The position numbers and the translations under genes were made by a program. The notes under the pieces are model-generated. The model was not told where the DNA came from. It did not search any database and saw only the letters and a program-made list of their open reading frames with translations. Positions 39,723 through 46,198 of a stretch of 46,198 bases of DNA are shown in pieces. The stretch spans positions 1-46,198 of the forward strand of contig RHKP01000029.1 in the NCBI GenBank assembly GCA_008363215.1, written 5' to 3'. This DNA is from Cyanobacteria bacterium CYA. Its GTDB lineage: Bacteria > Planctomycetota > Phycisphaerae > Phycisphaerales > UBA1924. Position 1 is the stretch's first letter. Every line of letters starts with the position of its first letter.

Positions 39723-42068
39723 TCAGGGCGCCGCTATCGCCTCTATGAATGCCTTTTGTTCGGGTGTCAATTGCCGCAGCGGGTCCAGACGCAGATCAGC
39801 GTCGATCTGCAGCACCCGCCTGGCCCACGCCCGTTGCTCCTCGCCCAGCCCCGCCTGTCCCAGCAGGTCCACCAGGCGCAGGGCATAATTCAACCCGTGC
39901 GGGTCGAGCCCCTCGGCCTTGCGGCAGGCCCAAAGGGCCCGCTCTTGACTTGCCTGGGGCGAAAACCCGAGCAGCGCCATGTGCGTGTTGACTACCAGTC
40001 CCCACGACTGAGCCGAATTCGGCGCCAGCACCGGCGCCCGCTCGGCCGTCGCGATGGCCTCGGTTGCCCACGCCGAACCTCCGTCCTTCGACACCTGCGA
40101 AAGCCCCACCAGCAGACGAATCAGCGCGGAGCGGGTCGGCAGGTCGAGTGGTCTGGCCTCCACGCCCTCGCGCAGCCCCGGTAGCGCCATCTCCCCGGCC
40201 CTCTGACGGGCCCGGGCCAACGTGATCGCCACCTGCTCTCCATCCCGCGGCTGGGGAACGCGCGCCAGCGCCGCCAGCGCCCGCACCGCCTCGCTCGCTT
40301 CGACGCTCCCGCGCTCGGCTGACTCGAGCGCGGACAACGCTTCTCCAAAAGGCCGCACCGCTTCGGTCGCGCGATCCAGTGCCCGCGACCAGGTCCACAT
40401 GGTCGGCAGGACAATCACCGCACCCGCGACGCCGACCAGCACCAGGCCGCCGCCTGCGATCGAATTCGCCCGGGCGCAGCGAGGGCGTGTCGGCGGCAGG
40501 CACGCAAGTCCGAGCATCGCCCAGGCAGCCGGAGTCGCGCCTGCGCTCACCAGCGTCGTCTCGATCTGCGAGTGCGCGAGAATCGTCAGGCCGGCCCCGA
40601 TCATCCCGATCTCAACGATGCGGATGGACCGATCACCGGCTTGCGTCACGCCCCATGCGATGCCGACGCCGAGCAGCAGTCCGAAGGCACGGGCGATTCC
40701 CATCTCCGGCGTCAGCAGCGTGCGCTCGAAGTAGGCCGACCCCGCCACCGCCAGGGCTACGAGTCCGGCCGACACCAGTGCCGCCACCCGCGCTGATTCC
40801 GGCCCGTGAGCAACCGGCACGACCGGCGGGGGCGCCTCGTGTTCGACCAGCCACCCGATCGCACGGCACTTGCACCCGATCAACACCACCCACGCGGCGC
40901 CGAACACCCCCAGACACGCCATCCAGTCGAAGAAGATCGAGTGCGGACTCGACACTTCCTCCGGGCTGATCGCCGGCTTGGCCAGCATGTAGGCATCCTT
41001 GAACCCCGCCGGCCCGACGCCCAGCAGCGGCTGGTCGAGGAAAATCCCCGTCGCCCCCTGGATATAGAACCAGCGAAACAGGATCGACAACTCGCCGAAT
41101 CGCTCACCGGCCATCCCGCGCACGATCACGCCGGCGAGCACCGCCACCGGCACGAGCGCGCACAGCACCCCCGCCCGCCTCGGCAGGCGCATCACCACGA
41201 CCAGCGCGGCGACGCCGACGACCAGCACGCCCAGGGCTCCTTTCGACTGCGAAAGCACCAGCGCCGCCGCAGCCAACAGTGCGCCCAGACCGAGCAATAC
41301 CGGCACGCGCCGGTCTGACGCGCGCCCGCGCATAGACAGCCACGCAGCGCTGCCAAGCGCTGTCACCAACGCCGCCGCCAGCGATCCGAATACATTGGCA
41401 AGCCCCAACCAACCCGTCGCCTCGGGCTGGTACAGCCGCCGCTCATAGTTGCGGGCCATCACCGAGTCCGGCGACCACCCGCGTGAGGCCAGGAACGCCT
41501 GGCGCGTCTGCTCGTATGAAGCGAGCGTCGCGGGGTGTTCAATGAACACCTGCACCAGAGCCTTGGCGCCCAGCATCGCGCTGAGCCCGAGCAGCGCTGC
41601 AATCGCCGCCAGGCGCAGCGCCGAGCGTCGCGGCAGGTGCATCATCGCGATGCCCGAGCATACTCCGGCCACCCAGGGCATGCCCGTCACCGCGTGGGCT
41701 TCGTCGCGTACCGCGTGGGCCAGCACCGCGCTCGACCCGAGCACCGCCAGCGCGACCACCGATACGCGCACGTGCACCGGCGTGCCCGCGATCACCACGC
41801 CCGCACCCAGCACCGTCAGCAGGTCAAGTATCAGCGTCCCGAACGCCCCCAGCCCCGACGGGGGGATCCACAGCAGCAGCAGGTCGGTTCCCCACGCCGG
41901 CATCGGGTCAATCGAGACCACCAGCCGCAACAGCGTCGGACCGAGCACCAGCGCCGCGCCGAGCCACAGCAACACGTCTCGAATGCTCGCGGGAGCCGCT
42001 GCTTCCGGCCGCCTCTGATCTGACCTTTCAGGGGCGATGGCATTCGGCCGCCCGCGGCGTGCGCTCAT
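39723..42068 (-). CDS. O-antigen-ligase-like (Wzy_C) membrane protein with TPR-like C-terminus
   Basis: The 781-residue product has about twelve transmembrane helices. Between helices lies a large loop typical of Wzy/WaaL polysaccharide ligases: GIFLDQPLLGVGPAGFKDAY, then SSPHSIFFDWMACLGVFG, with the conserved His before the next helix. The last 200 residues are soluble and helical (WATEAIATAERAPVLAPNSAQSWG, ALWACRKAEGLDPHGLNYALRL) and look like tetratricopeptide repeats, as often seen in this family. The likely role is polymerising or transferring lipid-linked glycans at the outer face of the inner membrane. The upstream neighbour is a WecA-like enzyme making the lipid carrier, and the ATG overlaps its stop by four bases (ATGA), so function and translation both fit. 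Confidence 0.88.
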   Translation of the reverse strand: MSARRGRPNAIAPERSDQRRPEAAAPASIRDVLLWLGAALVLGPTLLRLVVSIDPMPAWGTDLLLLWIPPSGLGAFGTLILDLLTVLGAGVVIAGTPVHVRVSVVALAVLGSSAVLAHAVRDEAHAVTGMPWVAGVCSGIAMMHLPRRSALRLAAIAALLGLSAMLGAKALVQVFIEHPATLASYEQTRQAFLASRGWSPDSVMARNYERRLYQPEATGWLGLANVFGSLAAALVTALGSAAWLSMRGRASDRRVPVLLGLGALLAAAALVLSQSKGALGVLVVGVAALVVVMRLPRRAGVLCALVPVAVLAGVIVRGMAGERFGELSILFRWFYIQGATGIFLDQPLLGVGPAGFKDAYMLAKPAISPEEVSSPHSIFFDWMACLGVFGAAWVVLIGCKCRAIGWLVEHEAPPPVVPVAHGPESARVAALVSAGLVALAVAGSAYFERTLLTPEMGIARAFGLLLGVGIAWGVTQAGDRSIRIVEIGMIGAGLTILAHSQIETTLVSAGATPAAWAMLGLACLPPTRPRCARANSIAGGGLVLVGVAGAVIVLPTMWTWSRALDRATEAVRPFGEALSALESAERGSVEASEAVRALAALARVPQPRDGEQVAITLARARQRAGEMALPGLREGVEARPLDLPTRSALIRLLVGLSQVSKDGGSAWATEAIATAERAPVLAPNSAQSWGLVVNTHMALLGFSPQASQERALWACRKAEGLDPHGLNYALRLVDLLGQAGLGEEQRAWARRVLQIDADLRLDPLRQLTPEQKAFIEAIAAP

Positions 42069-43180
42069 CCCTGCCCCCTGGGCGCGCTGGCCCACTCGAA
42101 CGTCGCGATGACCACAAGCACCAGCAGCGTCTGCACGCCCACCAGCACCGCCTGCCACGTCTCAAGGCTCGGCAGAAACACCCCGCCGATGCCTACGACC
42201 AGCGACAGCCCGCAGATCACCCCCGCGGCCGCGGGCCGACTCAGCCCACGCCGCACGAGACGATGCGAAAAGTGCTGCAAATCGCCGACAAACGGACTGC
42301 GCCCCTGTGAGAGCCGGATGCTCACCACCGTGAGCAGGTCGTAGAGTGGAATCGCGAGGATCACGATCGGCGTGAACACCGCGTGCATCGGCGGCGTCTG
42401 CTGCCCGTCATACAGATAGGTCGCGCGCACCGTCAGGAACGCCAGCAGGAATCCCAGCACCAGCGACCCGGCATCGCCCATGAAGATCCTGGCCGGCGGG
42501 CGATTGAACACCAGGAACCCCAGTACCGCGCCCAGTGTCAGCGCCAGCACCGACGCGACGAACCACTGCCCGGCGATCACCGCCGTGGCGAGCAGGCAGG
42601 CCGATGCGGCGCCGGCCACACCGCCCGCCAGACCATCCATGTTGTCGATGAAGTTGAACGCGTTGGTCACGGCCAGGAACCACACGACCGTGATCGCGAT
42701 CGACGCCCACGCTCCGCCCGCCGGTGCGTCGAGCAGCGTGAGCAACCGCGTGTCGAATCCCCACGCCATGACCACCGCCGGCAGCGCCATCACGCCGAGT
42801 TTGACAAACGGGCCCAGCGGACGCCGGTCATCGATCAGCCCCAGCACGTGCAGCAGCGCCGCGCAGCCCAGCAGTGCCAGTCCCATCGGCAGGCGATCGC
42901 CCATGCCCTCCAGGTGCGCCCGTGCGGCCTCGGGCAGCAGATCGGGCCGCACGCGCAGCAGGGGCACGCTCGCCAGCACCGCCCCCAACGGCAGCGCTAC
43001 GCCCGCGAAGATTCCGATCCCCCCGGTGTTCGGCACGGCCCGGCGTTCGGCCTTGACCTGTCCGGGCATGGGTGGCGTGTCCAGCACGCCGATCCTGCAA
43101 CTGACGCGCAGCACCCCCCACGTCGTCGCACACGCGAGCACGAACGCCACCGGGATCAGCGCCAGCACCAGCAGGATCAT
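42065..43180 (-). CDS. WecA/MraY-like glycosyl-1-phosphate transferase
   Basis: The 371-residue integral membrane protein belongs to the polyprenyl-phosphate N-acetylhexosamine-1-phosphate transferases. It moves a sugar-1-phosphate from a UDP-sugar onto undecaprenyl phosphate. Family marks in order are GVLDTPPMPGQVKAERRAVP (31-50), the Asp pair LIDDRRPLGP (116-125), NFIDNMDGLAGG (176-187), the metal-binding GDAGS (235-239) and the cytosolic loop LQHFSHRLVRRGLS. WecA/TagO-type is likelier than MraY from the NFIDNMDGLAGG sequence and the neighbouring ligase. The ATG at 43180 overlaps the upstream stop by four bases. Confidence 0.9.
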   Translation of the reverse strand: MILLVLALIPVAFVLACATTWGVLRVSCRIGVLDTPPMPGQVKAERRAVPNTGGIGIFAGVALPLGAVLASVPLLRVRPDLLPEAARAHLEGMGDRLPMGLALLGCAALLHVLGLIDDRRPLGPFVKLGVMALPAVVMAWGFDTRLLTLLDAPAGGAWASIAITVVWFLAVTNAFNFIDNMDGLAGGVAGAASACLLATAVIAGQWFVASVLALTLGAVLGFLVFNRPPARIFMGDAGSLVLGFLLAFLTVRATYLYDGQQTPPMHAVFTPIVILAIPLYDLLTVVSIRLSQGRSPFVGDLQHFSHRLVRRGLSRPAAAGVICGLSLVVGIGGVFLPSLETWQAVLVGVQTLLVLVVIATFEWASAPRGQG

Positions 43181-43932
43181 TGTGTCGAGTGTATCGACGC
43201 CGGCCGTTCCTGTGCGCTTCGTGCCGCCGCCGCACATGCCGACGTCAGCAACGCCAGCACTGCCTGGGCGATCAGCACCATCCACACCACTCGCCAGGGC
43301 CACGGGCCCAGCCGGTCCACCAGCGTCGGGTGCTCCGGCCTCATGTTCCCGACATACCAGTAGTTCGTCCCGGTCCACAGGTCGAACGGCAGGATCAGCG
43401 CCAGGCAGGCGAGATTCACCAGCGTCACGCCGAAATAGTCTCGCCATGACGGGCGATAGCCCAGCACGCCCAGGTCGTACACCGCCGACCCGACGATCTG
43501 CGTGTGCCCCACCCAGAAGAGCCAGAACGCAAACGTGTTGATCCCCCCGTCGACCACCGGCGTGAAAAACGCCTGCGTCGACAGCCCGATCCCCCAGAAA
43601 AACAGCAGCGCTCGCAGCAGCCTCTTCTGCGTCAGCAGCGCGAACGGCGCGATCCACGCCGCCAGATCGCACATGTGCAGCGGCAGACTCTCAAACAGGT
43701 CAAAGTTCGTGGGCCACAGATACCAGATCACCGCGATGGTCTGCCAGAGAAGCGTCGCCCCGATCCACGCGTGCCGCAGCAGTCGCTCGCGCCGCGTCCC
43801 GTGCCAGCGCCGACCGAGCATGATCGCCGCGGCCATCGCCCCCAGCAGCGCCGCCACAGTCACCACGTGCAGCGGCCCGAAAAGCCGGAACTCAAATGCC
43901 CACGGCGAGTTGACGGCGACGGTCGCGTTCAT
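43177..43932 (-). CDS. TIGR02206/YwaF-family membrane protein
   Basis: The 251-residue product has about seven transmembrane helices. Its family marks are FGPLHVVTVAAL, SLPLHMCDLAAWIAPFALLT, STQAFFTPVVDGG and DLWTGTNYWYVGNMRPEHPT. The last block (GTNYxYLxxKP in most members) is the best marker of TIGR02206. No function is known. The ATG at 43932 overlaps the rlmN stop by four bases, and its own stop overlaps the next start by four bases, so it is translated as part of the envelope-glycan operon. Its link to lipid-linked sugar assembly is inferred from position only. Confidence 0.85.
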   Translation of the reverse strand: MNATVAVNSPWAFEFRLFGPLHVVTVAALLGAMAAAIMLGRRWHGTRRERLLRHAWIGATLLWQTIAVIWYLWPTNFDLFESLPLHMCDLAAWIAPFALLTQKRLLRALLFFWGIGLSTQAFFTPVVDGGINTFAFWLFWVGHTQIVGSAVYDLGVLGYRPSWRDYFGVTLVNLACLALILPFDLWTGTNYWYVGNMRPEHPTLVDRLGPWPWRVVWMVLIAQAVLALLTSACAAAARSAQERPASIHSTQ

Positions 43933-45080
43933 CTCGCCTGCGCGGCGTTCTTCTCGTGCCGCAACTGCCCGCACGCGGCCGCGATGTCACGCCCGCGGCT
44001 GGCGCGCAGGTGGCTGTTGATCCCGTGATCGCGCAACGCCTTCTGAAACGCCAGCACGTCGGCATCGCGCGGTCGCTTGAAAGGCAGCCCGTCCACCTCG
44101 TTGTAGCGGATCAGGTTCACGTTGGCCCGAAGCGAGCGCGCCACCGACACCAGTTGCAGCGCGTGCTCCGGACGATCGTTGACCCCGCCCAGCAGGATGT
44201 ACTCCAGCGTGATCTCGCGCCCGGTCTTCTGAAACCACTTGTCGCAGGCTGTGAGCAACTGCGGAATCGTCGTGAACTCGGCCCAGGGAATCAGTTGCCG
44301 GCGCAACTCATCATTCGGCGCGTGCAGCGACAGCGCCAGCGTCACCGGCAGGTCGAGCTCCTCGCCCAGTTTCTCGATCGCCTGGTGCATGCCCACCGTC
44401 GAAATCGTGATCTTCCGCGCGCTGATCCCCATGCCCCACTCGGCTGCTATTGTCCGCACCGCGTGCACCACCGCCTGGAAGTTGGCCAGCGGCTCACCCA
44501 TCCCCATGAACACCACGTTGGTGATGCGACCCACATCGGGCAGGCGCGACAGCCGCCACACCTGCTCGACGATCCGTCCGGCCGACAGGTTTGAGTCCAG
44601 TCCGCCCATGCCCGAGGCGCAGAACTTGCACCCCACCGGGCACCCCACCTGGCTTGACACGCACGCTGTCTTCCGCTCCGCGTCGGCCGCCGGAATGATG
44701 ACACATTCCACCTGTCGCGTGCTGTCCCCGCCCGGCGCGCCGTTGAGCGGCAGGCGCGCCGTCTCGGTCACGCTCAGGTCGGCCTCACGCGGGTCGTGCT
44801 GGACCCCGTCCCCGTCATCCCACTCGATGAGCAGTTTCTGCGTCCCGTCCGTCGCCACCCGATGGGCCATCGTCGTGCCCGAGAGGAACGTCATGTCGCT
44901 GAGCAACGCCTGCCGGTCCGTCACGGCCAGGTTGCTCATCTCGTTGGCGTCGGCCACCCCGTGCCGGTACACCCACTCCATGATCTGCCGTGCGCGGTAC
45001 CTGGGCATGCCCGCCGACAGACACCATTCGGCCAGCGTGTCGGGCGTGTGCTCAAAGAAGTGGTTCGCTGGGTGTTTCAC
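43929..45080 (-). CDS. rlmN: Dual-specificity 23S rRNA/tRNA adenine-C2 methyltransferase RlmN
   Basis: RlmN is a radical-SAM enzyme that methylates C2 of A2503 in 23S rRNA and of A37 in some tRNAs. The 383-residue product has the cluster motif CPVGCKFC (Cys147, 151, 154), the preceding TACVSSQVGC with Cys140, VFMGMGEPLANF, STVGM, LALSLHAPND, and the C-terminal DIAAACGQL with Cys370, the methylated cysteine of the family. A hydrophilic stretch of about 35 residues (90-124) sits between KLLIEW and VECVIIP, where most homologues have a few residues. No ATG fits; GTG 45080 begins close to a normal RlmN N-terminus. It is the first gene of the four-gene overlapping operon. Confidence 0.94.
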   Translation of the reverse strand: MKHPANHFFEHTPDTLAEWCLSAGMPRYRARQIMEWVYRHGVADANEMSNLAVTDRQALLSDMTFLSGTTMAHRVATDGTQKLLIEWDDGDGVQHDPREADLSVTETARLPLNGAPGGDSTRQVECVIIPAADAERKTACVSSQVGCPVGCKFCASGMGGLDSNLSAGRIVEQVWRLSRLPDVGRITNVVFMGMGEPLANFQAVVHAVRTIAAEWGMGISARKITISTVGMHQAIEKLGEELDLPVTLALSLHAPNDELRRQLIPWAEFTTIPQLLTACDKWFQKTGREITLEYILLGGVNDRPEHALQLVSVARSLRANVNLIRYNEVDGLPFKRPRDADVLAFQKALRDHGINSHLRASRGRDIAAACGQLRHEKNAAQAR

Positions 45081-45276
45081 ATCGACATCGTACCGCGCCG
45101 CCCCCCGCCCGGGAATGGGTGCGACGCCTTGTCCGAGGCCGAAAGGCAAGGCGTGTCCAGGCCTCCGCTCCGTCGGCACGTGGCTCAGGCCCCCGGACAG
45201 AGGTGGTCGATGCGTCCTCCTCGCCCCGCACCGCCGCCTCTGACCCCCGAATACGCTCCCGGAAGGACCAGCGCCC

Positions 45277-46053
45277 ATGCCCAAACGATCTTCGCCCCTG
45301 GCCGCCGGATGCGCCTTCGCCTTCATCGCCCTGGTCGCCCTGGGTATCCTGGGCGTCATCGGCTTCTTCACCGTCGGCGGGCTGGCCGAGGTCCACAAGC
45401 AGTCCGCCCTCATGGCCCGGGCCCGGCCCGTCGATGCCACCGTGATCGCCTCCGAGGTCCGCCGCGAGACGTTCGGCAGTTCAACCTCGACCGGTGCGCA
45501 GCACACCAGCACCACCCACATCGTCCACGTGCCGGTCGTCACCTATTCCTACCAGTTCCAGGGCACGCCGCACCAGTCGGATGACATCTACACCTTCCCC
45601 CGCAACGGCTCCGAGGCATGGGCCCAGCGCATCGCCGACGGATACCCGCCCGGATCACCGGTCACGGCGTACGTGGACCCGGCCCATCCCGAGCGGGCGT
45701 TTCTCGTGCGCGGCTGGGTGCCCGATCCTTATTATCTTGTATACACCGGCGCCGGTTGTTTTACGATTCTTATATCAATGGGTGTGCTGGCGACGTTCTT
45801 CCTCCCGCGCCTCTCCAAACGCATCGCCATCATCGGCGCACCGGTCGGGTTTATTTTCATCGCCTACGCCGCCGCCCATTATTGGATGCACGCCGGCTTC
45901 ACTTCATCCACGCCCGACTGGATCGCGCTCGGCGCCCTGGCCACGCCGGCGCTGCCGTTCCTGGCGCTGCTGCTGGCGAAGGGGTGGAGGCGGAAGTTCA
46001 TCGGGAACAACAGGTCGAGTGCCGTATCGATGGGTTCCTCGTCGAAGGCGTGA
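45277..46053 (+). CDS. DUF3592-family membrane protein
   Basis: The 258-residue product has an N-terminal helix (CAFAFIALVALGILGVIGFF), an extracytoplasmic beta-rich domain typical of DUF3592 (ARPVDATVIASEV, VPVVTYSYQFQGTPHQSDDIYTF, PGSPVTAYVDPAHPERAFL) and three further helices near 158-175, 183-202 and 215-233. The function of DUF3592 is unknown. The ATG at 45277 follows GGAAGGACC by several bases. It diverges from rlmN and is followed by a possible insertion sequence end. Confidence 0.85.
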   Translation: MPKRSSPLAAGCAFAFIALVALGILGVIGFFTVGGLAEVHKQSALMARARPVDATVIASEVRRETFGSSTSTGAQHTSTTHIVHVPVVTYSYQFQGTPHQSDDIYTFPRNGSEAWAQRIADGYPPGSPVTAYVDPAHPERAFLVRGWVPDPYYLVYTGAGCFTILISMGVLATFFLPRLSKRIAIIGAPVGFIFIAYAAAHYWMHAGFTSSTPDWIALGALATPALPFLALLLAKGWRRKFIGNNRSSAVSMGSSSKA

Positions 46054-46180
46054 CCAGCGGGTTCATTCGGCAATGTGCTTACCACTGGTCAGGGATCTCC
46101 CTAGTGTCCCGACTTGAAGGATAGCGCAACCGTTTGAGGCATGTGTGCGTATGGACTCCGGGATACTCTGGAGTCACACG

Positions 46181-46198
46181 ATGGGCACGCGGACGCCG
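46181..46198 (+). CDS. Possible gene start at the right edge (transposase candidate)
   Basis: An ATG at 46181 with GGAG seven bases upstream opens a frame reading MGTRTP before the window ends. The 75 bases before it include TGTCCCGACTTGAAGG (from 46105), which could be the terminal repeat of an insertion sequence, and ACTCC/GGAGT (46155-46159 with 46170-46174), which would fold over the ribosome binding site. Six codons do not permit a family call. Confidence 0.3.

Overview
This GC-rich window reads as chromosome of a planctomycete, most likely of the class Phycisphaerae. The grounds are pseudopilin-type N-termini (GFTLIE), proteins ending in a PAPG-helix-RRRR variant of the PEP-CTERM sorting tail, a DUF2934 protein, a GlpX-type fructose bisphosphatase, CsrA, a Thermus-type isocitrate dehydrogenase and many short intergenic palindromic repeats. 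The assignment is an inference from gene content; there is no rRNA in the window and I saw no tRNA.

Bases 1-5063 are the accessory part. Two cassettes share the same parts: a small Cys-rich secreted protein (323-703 and 3448-3846), a secreted protein with one C-terminal membrane anchor (724-1704 and 3870-5003), and a MauE/DoxX-type membrane protein. In the second cassette the MauE domain is fused in frame to a pseudopilin (2170-3435). In the first only a truncated MauE-like start survives (1704-1958). A partial pseudopilin gene runs off the left edge. I do not recognise this set as a described system. Bases 5035-5780 form an island of unrelated tandem and palindromic repeats.

Bases 5841-16237 hold mostly housekeeping genes: ndk, a PAPG-CTERM protein, csrA, an Nfu-type Fe-S protein, a lipoprotein/M48 protease pair, glpX and an M14 carboxypeptidase. 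They end with rdgB, whose frame is split without being broken by a RAYT (REP-associated tyrosine transposase) domain carrying its REP palindromes.

Bases 16271-27643 hold a PfkB kinase/TPR-sulfotransferase pair, an ALDH7/rpiA pair with overlapping frames, a YceI protein, a membrane protein, yjbQ, rnr, a complex I NDUFA9-like epimerase and a DUF2934 protein. Bases 27644-34707 hold a lipoprotein, a secreted protein, icd, two more PAPG-CTERM proteins around a small membrane protein, a DinB-like protein and an NRDE protein.

Bases 34749-46198 hold an isolated nuoH, an adenylate kinase, fusA, and a four-gene minus-strand operon (rlmN, TIGR02206 membrane protein, WecA/MraY-like transferase, O-antigen-ligase-like protein). 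Its genes are joined by three 4-base ATGA overlaps and followed by a clear terminator. A DUF3592 protein and a possible insertion sequence end close the window. Core metabolism (ndk, glpX, rpiA, icd, the PfkB kinase) is scattered in small units, not grouped by pathway.
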